Positions 1 through 8,706 of a stretch of DNA of 64,000 nucleotides are shown here, piece by piece. Where the stretch lies: NCBI RefSeq assembly GCF_936927845.1, contig NZ_CAKZHV010000068.1, forward strand, positions 131,132 through 195,131. The letters are read 5' to 3'. A program made the position numbers and the translations under genes. How positions within the stretch are numbered: position 1 is the first letter of the stretch; the number at the start of each line of letters is the position of its first letter. The stretch comes from an uncultured Sphingomonas sp. (GTDB lineage: Bacteria; Pseudomonadota; Alphaproteobacteria; Sphingomonadales; Sphingomonadaceae). Below the pieces are notes generated by a model, which was given only the letters and a program-made list of their open reading frames with translations, searched no databases and was not told where the DNA came from.

Positions 1-861
1 GGGCGCGCAGCCGATCAGGATCAGCATGATCAGCCCCATGCCCTTCTGCCCGTCGTTGGAGCCGTGGCTGAACGACACTGCCGTGCAGGTGAACACCAGC
101 AGCGCGCGGATGCCACGCGGTGGCGGCGCGTCGCCTTCGGGCGACTGCATCAGCGTCGGATTACGAGCCACCGCGCGGAGCACCAGCAGCATCAACGCCG
201 CCGCGACGAAGCCGATGACGGGCGCCATCAGCAACCCGGACAGCACCTTGGTCGCCTGGCTCCAGTCGACCCCGGAGGTGCCGCCGGGTCCGCGGTGGAG
301 CAACTGGTTGGCGAGGCCGACGCCCAGCACCGATCCGATCAGTGTGTGGCTCGACGAATTCGGCAGGCCGACATACCAGGTCGCGAGGTTCCACATCACC
401 GCGGCGAGCAGCAGCGCGAAGATCATCGCGAACCCCGCGCCCGAGCCGACGTTCAAGATCAGATCGACCGGCAAGAGCGTCACGATCGAATAAGCGACCG
501 CGCCCGACGACAGCATGACACCAAGGAAATTGAAGAAGCCCGACCACATCACCGCCAGATTGGCGGGCATGGAGTTGGTGTAGATGACCGTCGCGACCGC
601 GTTGGCGGTATCGTGGAAGCCGTTCACGAATTCGAAGCCGAGCGCGATCAGCAACGCGAGGCCGAGGAACAGGAACACGCCGGTCGCGAGCTGCTCGCCG
701 ACCTGCTGGGTGTCTAGGAACACGCTGACCCCGGCGTAAGCGAAGCCGGCGACCACCAGGCCTGCGAAAACCACGCGGGCGATCGGATGGGCGGGTCGGT
801 CCAGGTCCACCGCACGCGATGGCTGCGTGGACTCGGGCGAGGCGAGGACGGTGCTTGCCAT
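1..861 (-). CDS. pit: Pit-family inorganic phosphate transporter (3' part cut by window edge)
   Basis: Low-affinity inner-membrane phosphate permease of the Pit type, which takes up metal-phosphate complexes. The first 287 residues are visible, starting at an ATG; the gene runs off the left edge. The N-terminal hydrophilic stretch is followed by a membrane segment (about residues 27-48). Further hydrophobic segments flank the family signature GFEFVNGFHDTANAVATVIY (about residues 75-94), and the visible end carries the second half-signature FSHGSNDGQKGMGL. These two related GxxNDxxx-like motifs are diagnostic of Pit/PHO-4 proteins. It is transcribed away from uvrD across a 200-bp intergenic region. 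No PhoU-like (DUF47) partner is visible; it could lie beyond the edge. Confidence 0.93.
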   Translation of the reverse strand, partial: MASTVLASPESTQPSRAVDLDRPAHPIARVVFAGLVVAGFAYAGVSVFLDTQQVGEQLATGVFLFLGLALLIALGFEFVNGFHDTANAVATVIYTNSMPANLAVMWSGFFNFLGVMLSSGAVAYSIVTLLPVDLILNVGSGAGFAMIFALLLAAVMWNLATWYVGLPNSSSHTLIGSVLGVGLANQLLHRGPGGTSGVDWSQATKVLSGLLMAPVIGFVAAALMLLVLRAVARNPTLMQSPEGDAPPPRGIRALLVFTCTAVSFSHGSNDGQKGMGLIMLILIGCAP

Positions 862-995
862 AGGTTACTGCTCCTGTTCCTTCGCCGTGACGTTTTGATG
901 ACAGGGCTGGCAGCCGCACCGATGCGTGACACCGTCGGGTCGCCCGGGCAGGTAGTGGAAACAGCAGCGCCGCTGCGATTGCCGGCAGCGTGTCG

Positions 996-1010
996 GGAAC
1001 GCAGCGTTCC
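996..1010. repeat. Perfect 15-bp palindrome in the pit/uvrD intergenic region
   Basis: GGAACGC-A-GCGTTCC: 7-bp arms around one base. It overlaps the first half of the SOS-box-like direct repeat just downstream. It may be part of an operator or simply a small hairpin. Confidence 0.5.
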
Positions 1011-1020
1011 GCGTTCGTTC
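1006..1020 (+). promoter_or_regulatory. Candidate LexA (SOS) box upstream of uvrD
   Basis: GTTC-N7-GTTC (GTTC at 1006-1009 and at 1017-1020). This is exactly the direct-repeat LexA operator described for alphaproteobacteria. It lies 42 bp before the uvrD start, a sensible position for repression. UvrD is an SOS gene in several bacteria. Function here is inferred from the match and the location. Confidence 0.6.
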
Positions 1021-1062
1021 TCGTGGATTGCGCGGCGCGGCAACCCTGCCTACGTGGACCTC

Positions 1063-3366
1063 GTGACCGATACGCAGATTGCTGAACCGCCCTATTTATC
1101 CGGGCTCAACGCGCCGCAGCGCAACGCGGTGCTGACCACCGACGGCCCGGTACTCGTCCTGGCGGGCGCGGGCACCGGCAAGACCGCGGCATTGACCGCG
1201 CGCCTCGCGCATCTGCTCTATACGCGTCGCGCCTGGCCGTCGGAGATCCTGTCGGTCACCTTCACCAACAAGGCCGCGCGCGAGATGCGCGAGCGTGTCG
1301 GCCGGCTCGTCGGCGACGCGGTGGAGGGGATGCCGTGGCTCGGCACATTCCACGCGATCGGCGCCAAGATGCTGCGCCGCCATGCCGAACTGGTCGGGCT
1401 GCAATCCAATTTCACCATTCTCGATACCGACGACCAGCTCCGCCTGCTCAAGCAGTTGATCGTTGCCGCCGATATCGACGAGAAACGCTTTCCCGCCCGC
1501 AGCCTTGCCGGGCTGATCGACGAGTGGAAGAACAAGGGCCTGACCCCGCGCGAGATCGACGCGGGCGAGAGCGAGCGCTACGCCAACGGCCGCGGCGGCG
1601 AGCTGTATGAGCAGTATCAGGCGCGGTTGAAGGCGGTGAACGCCTGCGATTTCGGCGACCTGCTGCTCCACGTCCTGACCATCCTGAAAAGCAATCGTGA
1701 GGCGCTGGAGCAATATCAGCAGCGCTTCCGCTACATCATGGTGGACGAGTATCAGGACACCAACTCGGTCCAATACCTCTGGCTGCGCCTGCTCGCGCAG
1801 GAGCGGCGCAACATCTGCTGCGTCGGCGACGACGACCAGTCGATCTACTCGTGGCGCGGCGCGCAGGTCGAGAATATCCTCAAGTTCGAGAAGGATTTCC
1901 CCGGCGCCAAGGTGATCCGGCTCGAACAGAATTACCGCTCCACCCCGCACATCCTCGGCGCGGCCTCGGGCGTGATCGCGAACAACGGCGGGCGGCTCGG
2001 CAAGCAGCTCTGGACCGAGCTCGATGCCGGCGAGAAGGTGCGCGTCATCGGCGTGTGGGACGGCCCCGAAGAGGCACGCCGCGTCTCCGACGAGGTGGAA
2101 TCGTGCCAGCGTGCGGGCAAGAGCCTCGACGACGTCGCCATCCTCGTGCGCGCGCAGCACCAGACACGCGAGTTCGAAGACCGCTTCATCTCGGTCGGCC
2201 TGCCCTACCGCATCGTCGGCGGCTTCCGCTTCTACGAGCGCGCGGAGATCCGCGACGCGCTCGCCTATTTGCGCATCGTCAACCAGCCCGCCGACGACCT
2301 CGCGTTCGAGCGGATCGTCAACGTGCCCAAGCGCGGGTTGGGCGACAAGGCGGTGGCGAAGCTCCATCAGCTCGCGCGTGCCGAGGGGCTGCCGCTCAGT
2401 CTCGCCGCCGCGCGCATCCTCGACAGTGACGAGCTGACGCCGCAGGCGCGCAAGTCGCTCGGCCGTTTCGTCGGCGACGTTGCGCGCTGGCGCGACATGG
2501 CGCGCGACCTGCCGCATCCCGAACTCGCCCGGCAATTGCTCGATGAGAGCGGCTACACCGCGATGCTCCAGGCCGAGAAGACGACCGAGGCCGCCGGGCG
2601 ACTGGAGAACCTGTCCGAGCTCGTCCGCGCGATGGAGGAGTATGAGGATCTCGGCGCGTTCCTCGAACACGTCAGCCTCGTCATGGATAACGAGGCGACG
2701 CGCGAGGACCCCAAGATCACGATCATGACGATCCATGCCGCCAAGGGGCTGGAATATGACACCGTGTTCCTCGTCGGCTGGGAAGAGGGGCTGTTTCCGT
2801 CGCAGCGCGCACTCGATGAGGGCGGGACGCGCAGCCTGGAGGAGGAGCGCCGCTTGGCTTACGTCGCGATCACGCGCGCGCGACGCCGGGCAGTCATCTT
2901 CCACGCCGCCAACCGCCGCATCTACGGCCAGTGGACCAGCTCGATCCCGTCGCGTTTCGTCGGCGAGCTGCCGCAGGATCACATCGATAGCGAAACCACG
3001 ATGTCGGGTGGCGAGAGCCTGTGGCGTGCGAACTGGACCGAGCGCGCCGATCCGTTCGCCGATGTGTCGCGCGGCACCGGCCGCGGTCCCGGCTGGCAAC
3101 GCGCCGCCGGCACGCTCGGTGCCAAGCCTGGCGGCGAGTGGACCAGCCGTACCTTCACCCGCGAGCCCGCCCGTGTAGTCGAGAGCCGCGCGAGCGCGGT
3201 CAGCATCGGCAACAAGGGACGTAGCGACCTTTCGCTCGGTCAGCGCGTGTTTCACCAGAAGTTCGGCTACGGTTCGATCGCGGAGATCGAGGGCAACAAG
3301 CTCGAGATCGATTTCGAGCAGGCCGGGCGCAAGCGCGTGATGGACAGCTTCGTCTCGATCACCTGA
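1063..3366 (+). CDS. uvrD: ATP-dependent DNA helicase UvrD/PcrA
   Basis: Superfamily 1A 3'-5' helicase for nucleotide excision repair, mismatch repair and removal of stalled complexes from DNA. The 767-residue protein has the Q motif region (LNAPQRNAV), Walker A AGAGTGKT (about residues 34-41), motif Ia TFTNKAAREM, Walker B/motif II DEYQDTN, motif III GDDDQSIYSWRGA, motif IV QNYRST, motif V TIHAAKGLEYDTV and motif VI VAITRARRRA. The C-terminal tail (VFHQKFGYGSI...IDFEQAGRKRVM) is the small PcrA/UvrD C-terminal domain that contacts RNA polymerase. The reading frame stays open far upstream, but homology begins at the GTG chosen here. A candidate SOS box lies just upstream. Confidence 0.95.
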   Translation: MTDTQIAEPPYLSGLNAPQRNAVLTTDGPVLVLAGAGTGKTAALTARLAHLLYTRRAWPSEILSVTFTNKAAREMRERVGRLVGDAVEGMPWLGTFHAIGAKMLRRHAELVGLQSNFTILDTDDQLRLLKQLIVAADIDEKRFPARSLAGLIDEWKNKGLTPREIDAGESERYANGRGGELYEQYQARLKAVNACDFGDLLLHVLTILKSNREALEQYQQRFRYIMVDEYQDTNSVQYLWLRLLAQERRNICCVGDDDQSIYSWRGAQVENILKFEKDFPGAKVIRLEQNYRSTPHILGAASGVIANNGGRLGKQLWTELDAGEKVRVIGVWDGPEEARRVSDEVESCQRAGKSLDDVAILVRAQHQTREFEDRFISVGLPYRIVGGFRFYERAEIRDALAYLRIVNQPADDLAFERIVNVPKRGLGDKAVAKLHQLARAEGLPLSLAAARILDSDELTPQARKSLGRFVGDVARWRDMARDLPHPELARQLLDESGYTAMLQAEKTTEAAGRLENLSELVRAMEEYEDLGAFLEHVSLVMDNEATREDPKITIMTIHAAKGLEYDTVFLVGWEEGLFPSQRALDEGGTRSLEEERRLAYVAITRARRRAVIFHAANRRIYGQWTSSIPSRFVGELPQDHIDSETTMSGGESLWRANWTERADPFADVSRGTGRGPGWQRAAGTLGAKPGGEWTSRTFTREPARVVESRASAVSIGNKGRSDLSLGQRVFHQKFGYGSIAEIEGNKLEIDFEQAGRKRVMDSFVSIT

Positions 3367-3386
3367 GCCGTTCCGGCCGGCATAAT

Positions 3387-3405
3387 CCCGCTTCGGGCTT
3401 TATTT
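3387..3405 (+). terminator. Weak intrinsic terminator after uvrD
   Basis: CCCG-CTT-CGGG hairpin followed by a T-rich CTTTATTT, 21 bases after the uvrD stop. The stem is only four GC pairs, so termination is plausible but weak. Confidence 0.35.
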
Positions 3406-3460
3406 CAGTCGTGCGCATCCCGTCGCACGTCACCTACGTTGTGGGCGACGGAGGTGCCGC

Positions 3461-3952
3461 ATGTCCGAGACTGCCGAGAAGTCCGATCCAAAGCTATGGG
3501 AAAAGGTCAAGGACGAGATCACCGCCGGCGCAAAGGGCGGGAAGAAGGGCCAATGGTCCGCGCGCAAGGCGCAGATGGCGGTTCAGGAGTATAAGAAGCG
3601 CGGCGGCGGTTATGTCGGCGAGCAGGACGAGCACAATTCGCTCCACGAATGGACCGAGGAGGATTGGGGCACCAAATCGGGCAAGGAGAGCGGCAAGACC
3701 GGCGAGCGTTATCTGCCGAAGAAGGCACGCGAGAAGCTGAGCGACGAGGACTATCAGCGCACCACCGCGAAGAAGCGCGCCGACACCAAGAAGGGCAAAC
3801 AATTCTCAGCCCAGCCCAAGGACGTCGCCGACAAGACCCGCTCGGCACGCGACCACCGGACCAAGGCGGAGCTCTACGCAGAGGCGAAGAAGCGCGATAT
3901 TCCCGGACGATCGACGATGTCGAAAGAAGAGTTGCTCAGCGCGCTGACCTGA
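3461..3952 (+). CDS. DUF5872-like small basic protein with C-terminal Rho_N/SAP-like helices
   Basis: 163-residue, lysine-rich soluble protein without a signal peptide or membrane segment. Residues 30-50 (QWSARKAQMAVQEYKKRGGG) match the WSARKAQ...YKKRGGGY pattern that I associate with DUF5872 proteins. Residues 60-120 are rich in Lys, Glu and Ser. The C-terminal 35 residues (KAELYAEAKKRDIPGRSTMS, then KEELLSAL) look like a Rho_N/SAP helix-extended-helix nucleic-acid-binding module. A DNA- or RNA-associated role is therefore inferred, but the function is unknown. An ATG preceded by GACGGAGG gives a good ribosome site. The 3' end overlaps the convergent DoxX-like gene by 17 bases. Confidence 0.8.
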   Translation: MSETAEKSDPKLWEKVKDEITAGAKGGKKGQWSARKAQMAVQEYKKRGGGYVGEQDEHNSLHEWTEEDWGTKSGKESGKTGERYLPKKAREKLSDEDYQRTTAKKRADTKKGKQFSAQPKDVADKTRSARDHRTKAELYAEAKKRDIPGRSTMSKEELLSALT

Positions 3953-4331
3953 CACGCACAGCGCCGCTCGCCCACAGCGCCCACCAGAGAATGAGCGGCT
4001 GCAATGCGAGCCGCGGTGCGTGATACCAGAGCGGCAGCCCCGTGCCGTGCGACAGATCCTGCATTGCGTGCTGGACGTTGGCGGGCCAGACGCACAAGGC
4101 GTAAGCGGCGAGCGCCCAGCCGGCCAAGCGACGGAATCGGTGGGTGGTCAGCGCAACCGCACCGATCAACTCGCAGATGCCGGTCGCGAGCACGACCAAG
4201 CGCGGCTGCGGTACCCACCCAGGCACGATCCGCACCATCGCCTGCGTGAAATAGAGATGGCCGATCCCGGCAAGCCCGTAGAAGCCGATGAGGAGCCATC
4301 GCCCGACCCGCCGGGCCGTCGTCTCGCTCAC
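3936..4331 (-). CDS. DoxX-like small membrane protein
   Basis: 131-residue integral membrane protein with about four hydrophobic helices (near residues 11-28, 45-62, 68-85 and 108-126). The layout matches DoxX/DoxD-like proteins: an N-terminal GLAGIGHLYF, a GICELIGAVAL second helix and a tryptophan-rich end. These proteins are often linked to redox stress or terminal oxidases, but this one has no obvious partner. It starts in a 4-base ATGA overlap with the gene upstream, so the two are probably translated together. Its 3' end overlaps the convergent DUF5872-like gene. Confidence 0.7.
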   Translation of the reverse strand: MSETTARRVGRWLLIGFYGLAGIGHLYFTQAMVRIVPGWVPQPRLVVLATGICELIGAVALTTHRFRRLAGWALAAYALCVWPANVQHAMQDLSHGTGLPLWYHAPRLALQPLILWWALWASGAVRVRSAR

Positions 4332-4672
4332 TGCTCGATCGCGAGCAGCGTCACTCCGTCGTACTTGCCGTCCTTCGCATCGAACAGCGCGCTTGCCGCG
4401 AAACGCCGGGGCGTGACGCGCAGCCCGGTCAGCCCGGTCAGCTTGAACGCGCCGATCTTCGCCTCGCGCGGCGGCTGACCGTCACGTTCGAGGGTCAGCG
4501 CGTCGAGGTAGATTTCGCCATGCTTGGTGTAGACGATATGCGGCGCGAGCGTCACCGCGCCGCGATTGTAACTGGCCGCGATCGCCTGCTGCTTCACGAT
4601 GGCTTCGAACACGAGCGGCATCGTGTCCGGAATAGCCGCAACGGGGCGATCCTCACTGATGGTCAACGTCAT
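4328..4672 (-). CDS. Short WYL-domain-like protein
   Basis: 114-residue soluble protein. The stretch IVKQQAIAASYNRGAVTLAP, followed by HIVYTKHGEIYLDALTLERD, resembles the start of WYL ligand-sensing domains (an Arg/Lys-rich strand, then an aromatic strand). No helix-turn-helix is attached, so it would be a stand-alone WYL-like sensor. That assignment is an inference and a plain hypothetical is the alternative. It is the first gene of a two-gene unit with the DoxX-like gene (4-base overlap). Confidence 0.6.
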   Translation of the reverse strand: MTLTISEDRPVAAIPDTMPLVFEAIVKQQAIAASYNRGAVTLAPHIVYTKHGEIYLDALTLERDGQPPREAKIGAFKLTGLTGLRVTPRRFAASALFDAKDGKYDGVTLLAIEQ

Positions 4673-4757
4673 TCACCTATCATAGCCGCACTCGCTGCGG
4701 TGCAGCAAGAACGTGCGACGAAACGGCGGGTTTCCGCCGCTCGCCGCACGGTGTCGA

Positions 4758-6893
4758 TCATTTCGCCGCCGGCGGCACCATCAGCTTCTGCGCGAAATAG
4801 GTCATCTGCAGCGCGTTGAGCCGTGCGCCCTGCTCGATGTCGGCATCGCCCGAGTGACCGCCGGCGGTGTCCTCGTAGAACAGGTAGGGCAGTCCATATT
4901 CCTTCATTCGCGCGGCGAATTTGCGCGCGTGCTGCGGGCCGACGCGATCGTCCTTGGTCGTCGTCCAGATGTACGGCTCGGGATAGGTCACGCCGCGCTT
5001 GAGGTTCTGGTACGGCGAGATCTTCTGGAGAAACGCGCGCTCCTCGGGCACGCTCACCGAACCATATTCGTCGACCCACGACGCGCCCGCCGCGATCTGT
5101 TCGTAGCGAATCATGTCGAGCAGCGGCACCTGGATCGTCACCGCCCTCCACATGTCGGGGTGCTGGTTGAACTCGACCCCCATCAGCAGGCCGCCATTCG
5201 AGCCACCGTAGATACCGAGCTTCGCCGGACTGGTGAGCCGCCGCGCGAACAGGTCGCGCGCGACCGCGGCGAAATCGTCGTAGATGATCTGACGTTTGGT
5301 CTTGCGTCCCGCATCGTGCCATGCCGGACCGAACTCGCCACCACCGCGGATGTTGGCGAGCACATAGGCGCCGCCGCGCTCCAGCCACAGCTTGCCCGTA
5401 AGTGCGGCGTAGCTGGGTGTCATCGATGACTGGAAACCGCCGTACGCCGTCATGAGCGTCGGCGTGCTGCCGTCGAGTGGCGCGTTCCGGGCACGGACGA
5501 CGAAATAGGGGATCTTCGTCCCGTCGCTCGATACCGCCTCGAACTGTTCGGACACGAGCCCGGACGCATCGAAGCGCGCGGGCAGCGCCTTCACCTGCTG
5601 CGGCGCGGCGGTGCCGTTCGCCGACGCCGACCACAAGGTCGTGGGAGCAAGGAAACTGGTGACGGTCAGATAGGCGTCGTCGCTGTGATCGGTCGCGCTC
5701 GCGACGCCGACCGACGCATTGTCGGGCAAGGCGAGCTGGCGCTGCGTCCACCCGCCCGCGCCGTGCGTGAACACGATCGCGCGGCCGCGCACGTTGTCGT
5801 ACACGCTGGCGATCACGTGACCGCGCGTGGTGGTCACGCGGTCGACCGACTGACGCGGGGTCGGCGCGAAGACGAGCTGCGGCGTGAAGCGGCCCTTCAC
5901 CACCTCACCGAGCGGGGCCGAGGCGATGGCGCCTGCGGGGATCGCGCCCCAGGGATCGCTCGTCTCGAAGATGACGTGCCCGTCGACCATGCCGCTCGCG
6001 AACGTGCGGGCGGGTACGTCGAGCTTCACCAGCTTGCCGTCATGCTCGACCAACGTCTCGCCGCCGAAGAAGGTCGGGCGGCGCTGCACCATGACGACGC
6101 GGTTGCCCGACCCATCCTCCATCACCATGCCGTAGGTGCCGAGCTGGTCTTCGGGCTTGCCGCGATAGATTTCCTCAGCCTGCGACAGCGGCTGGCCACG
6201 CTTCACGCGTTTGACGACGAAGGGGTAGCCCGAGCCGGTCATCGTACCCGGACCCCAATCGCGAGAAACGATCAGCGTGTCGGCATCGATCCAGTCGGCA
6301 CCCTGCTTCGAGGTCGGCAGATTGAAACCGTTCGCCACGAACGCGCCGGTTTCCAGATCGAACTCGCGGTAGGTCACCGCGTCCTCGCCGCCCTCCGACA
6401 GCGCCACCAGGCAGCGACGCTCGTCCGGTTCGAGGCAGGTCAGCCCCTTCCAAACCCATTTCTTGTTCTCGGTCCGGCTGAGCGCGTCGAGGTCAAGCGC
6501 GATCGTCCAGGCCGGCTCGCTCGCGGCATAGCCCTGCTTGGTCGTCCAGCGCAGCACACCCTGCGGATGATCGGCGTCGCGCCAGAAATTATAGAGGCGG
6601 CCGTGCAGTTGCATCGGCATCGCGATCCGGTCCTTCGCCGACGCGATCGCCAGCGCCTCGGCGTAGAATTGCTTGTAACGGGGATCGTTCTGCAGCCGCG
6701 GCAGCGTGCGCGCATTTTCCGCCGCTACCCAGGCGAGCGGCTTCGCCCCGTCCTTGTCCTCCAGCCAGATGTAGGGATCGTCATTCTGGACGGCGGGGGT
6801 CGAGGCGGGCGTGGCCGCGGCAGGTTTCGTCATCGGCTTGTTGTGGGTGGTCGCCTGGGCGGCCGCAACCATTGCGAGGGAAAGCAGGATCAT
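4758..6893 (-). CDS. Prolyl oligopeptidase family serine peptidase (S9), secreted
   Basis: 711-residue periplasmic peptidase of family S9A. It has a signal peptide (MILLSLAMVAAAQA), an N-terminal seven-bladed beta-propeller region (about residues 40-420) and a C-terminal alpha/beta hydrolase. The catalytic Ser lies in YGGSNGGLL. The Asp lies in TTKDDRVGP and the His in AGGHSGDAD, in the usual order and spacing. Length is normal for the family (about 690-720). It would cleave short proline-containing peptides. It is divergent from the MFS gene, with 53 bases between starts; no regulator is nearby. Confidence 0.92.
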   Translation of the reverse strand: MILLSLAMVAAAQATTHNKPMTKPAAATPASTPAVQNDDPYIWLEDKDGAKPLAWVAAENARTLPRLQNDPRYKQFYAEALAIASAKDRIAMPMQLHGRLYNFWRDADHPQGVLRWTTKQGYAASEPAWTIALDLDALSRTENKKWVWKGLTCLEPDERRCLVALSEGGEDAVTYREFDLETGAFVANGFNLPTSKQGADWIDADTLIVSRDWGPGTMTGSGYPFVVKRVKRGQPLSQAEEIYRGKPEDQLGTYGMVMEDGSGNRVVMVQRRPTFFGGETLVEHDGKLVKLDVPARTFASGMVDGHVIFETSDPWGAIPAGAIASAPLGEVVKGRFTPQLVFAPTPRQSVDRVTTTRGHVIASVYDNVRGRAIVFTHGAGGWTQRQLALPDNASVGVASATDHSDDAYLTVTSFLAPTTLWSASANGTAAPQQVKALPARFDASGLVSEQFEAVSSDGTKIPYFVVRARNAPLDGSTPTLMTAYGGFQSSMTPSYAALTGKLWLERGGAYVLANIRGGGEFGPAWHDAGRKTKRQIIYDDFAAVARDLFARRLTSPAKLGIYGGSNGGLLMGVEFNQHPDMWRAVTIQVPLLDMIRYEQIAAGASWVDEYGSVSVPEERAFLQKISPYQNLKRGVTYPEPYIWTTTKDDRVGPQHARKFAARMKEYGLPYLFYEDTAGGHSGDADIEQGARLNALQMTYFAQKLMVPPAAK

Positions 6894-6946
6894 TCAGTGC
6901 TCCGTACAGCTTGGCACCATTGTGACGCTGCGGCATTGGCAGGGCA

Positions 6947-8368
6947 ATGGAGCGTAATCCCCCTGTCCCCGAGCAGCCCGACGGTTTGCCGACACCCCGG
7001 CGTTTCGCCGCGATCGCGGCGCTGTGCTTCGGTACCGCGCTGGTTATCATCGATGGCGGCGTGGCGAACGTCGCCTTGCCGACGATCGCGCGCGACCTAG
7101 GGGTCACCTCCAGCTCGGTCGTCTCGATCGTCACGGTCTATCAGTTGATGCTCGTCATGCTGATGCTGCCGTTCGCGGGGCTTGGCGAGCGGATCGGGCT
7201 GAAGCGCATGTACCAGCTTGGCCAGTTGATCTTCACCGTCGCGACCTTGCTATGCTTTTCCGCCAAAAGCCTGCCGTTCCTGCTGGTGGTGCGCGCGGCG
7301 CAGGCGATCGGCGCGGCGGGCGCGCTGGCGGTGGCGAGCGCGCTGATCCGCCAGACCTATCCGACGAAGCAACTGGGCCGCGGGCTCGGCATCAATTCGG
7401 TGATCGTGTCGAGCTCGGCCGCGGCGGCGCCGACGATCGGTGGCCTCGTGCTCGCGGTGGCGCCGTGGCCATGGGTGTTCGCCAGCGCGATTCCGTTCGC
7501 GATCGGCTCGCTCGTGCTCGGACGCGCGCTGCCCAACCCGCCGCCGCGCGACCGCCACTTCGATCTTGCCGGTGCGGTGATGTGCGCGGCGATGTTCGGT
7601 TTGGTGATCGGTGGGCTGGAGAGCGCGGTCCACGGGGACAGCCCGGTGGTGTCGGGCGCCATCGTGCTGCTGGGTATCGTCGTCGGCGTTTATTTCGTCC
7701 GGCGCGAGCGCGGTGCGGAGAGCCCGATCCTGCCGATCGACCTGCTCGGCCGCCCGGTGATCGCGCTGTCGGCGATCGGTGCATTCACAGCGTTCACTGC
7801 TTCGATGACCTTGCTGCTGTCGACGCCGTTCCGGCTCACCCACGCTTATGGCTTCTCGGCCGCGGAGGTCGGCGCGGCGATCGCACCGTGGCCGCTGACC
7901 AACATGATCGTCGCGCCGCTCGCCGGCTGGTTGTCCGACCGCGTGCCCGCTGGCCTGCTCGGCGGGATCGGGATGGCGATCTCGATCACCGCGCTCGCGC
8001 TCCTCGCCTATATGCCGGCCGACCCTAGCTATTTCGACATTGCATGGCGCATGGCGCTGTGCGGATCGGGGTTCGGCACGTTCCTGCCGCCCAATGCACG
8101 CCTGATCATCGGATCCGCCCCGCGCGAGCGCGCAGCGGCGGCGGGCGGGCTGGTCAGCACGGTGCGGCTGGTGGGGCAGACGACCGGCGCGACGCTGGTT
8201 GCGGCGCTACTCGCATTCGGCGTCGGCGCGAGCAGCACGCCGCCGCTGGTCGCCGCGGGGTTGGCGCTGGTCGCGGGCCTGTGCAGCCTCGCGCGGTTAC
8301 GCCCGTCGATCCGCAACCCGCAGCGCAGCGAGACGCAGGACGTCCAACCCGCCTCACCGGTGCGTTGA
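6947..8368 (+). CDS. MFS drug/metabolite exporter, DHA2-like (14 TM)
   Basis: 473-residue inner-membrane transporter. The first helix carries a motif-D1-like pattern (IIDGGVANVALPTIARDLGV). The loop after helix 2 shows motif A (GERIGLKRMY). The number of hydrophobic segments, about 14, places it with the DHA2 (EmrB/QacA) proton-antiport drug exporters. The substrate cannot be told from sequence, and no membrane-fusion partner (EmrA-like) adjoins it, so it may work alone. It is transcribed away from the S9 peptidase gene and ends two bases before the convergent DUF423 gene. Confidence 0.88.
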   Translation: MERNPPVPEQPDGLPTPRRFAAIAALCFGTALVIIDGGVANVALPTIARDLGVTSSSVVSIVTVYQLMLVMLMLPFAGLGERIGLKRMYQLGQLIFTVATLLCFSAKSLPFLLVVRAAQAIGAAGALAVASALIRQTYPTKQLGRGLGINSVIVSSSAAAAPTIGGLVLAVAPWPWVFASAIPFAIGSLVLGRALPNPPPRDRHFDLAGAVMCAAMFGLVIGGLESAVHGDSPVVSGAIVLLGIVVGVYFVRRERGAESPILPIDLLGRPVIALSAIGAFTAFTASMTLLLSTPFRLTHAYGFSAAEVGAAIAPWPLTNMIVAPLAGWLSDRVPAGLLGGIGMAISITALALLAYMPADPSYFDIAWRMALCGSGFGTFLPPNARLIIGSAPRERAAAAGGLVSTVRLVGQTTGATLVAALLAFGVGASSTPPLVAAGLALVAGLCSLARLRPSIRNPQRSETQDVQPASPVR

Positions 8369-8370
8369 TC

Positions 8371-8706
8371 TCAGCCGCCGCGCGCCGCGATCCAGGCGAG
8401 CCACAGCCATCCGGCGATCAGCACGGTGCCCCCGATCGGCGTGATCGCGCCGAACCAGCGCGGCGCACCCACTGCCATCAGGTACAACGTGCCCGCGAAG
8501 ATCGCGCTTCCCGTGACGAACAGCCAGCCGGGTCCGCGCGCGTCGAGCCGCATCGTGACCAGTGCAGCGACCGCGTGGATGAGCTGGTACTGCCCGCCGG
8601 TCTTCAGCCACTCGGCCGCCTCACCACTCGCGCCATGTGCGCCGAAGGCGCCCGCGCCGACGGCGAGCCCGCCCGACAGCGCCGCAAGAAGCATCAGCAG
8701 GTTCAT
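8371..8706 (-). CDS. DUF423 family small membrane protein
   Basis: 111 residues with four hydrophobic helices. It begins with the family hallmark GGLAVGAGAFGAHGA, followed by TGGQYQLIHAVAAL and a GSAIFAGTLYLMAV helix. This matches YgdD/DUF423 inner-membrane proteins, whose function is unknown. It overlaps the stop of the upstream Kef-type antiporter gene by four bases, so the two are probably translated from one message. Confidence 0.9.
   Translation of the reverse strand: MNLLMLLAALSGGLAVGAGAFGAHGASGEAAEWLKTGGQYQLIHAVAALVTMRLDARGPGWLFVTGSAIFAGTLYLMAVGAPRWFGAITPIGGTVLIAGWLWLAWIAARGG

Noticed and set aside
996..1019. GGAAC followed by CGTT upstream of uvrD as an EcfG promoter
   Set aside because: The spacer is 15 bases, one below the accepted 16-17; the palindrome and SOS repeat explain the bases better.
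1096..3255. Long open frame on the minus strand inside uvrD (719 codons)
   Set aside because: GC-rich codon bias of uvrD opens the opposite strand; the peptide has no recognisable domain and is low-complexity, while the plus strand has all helicase motifs.
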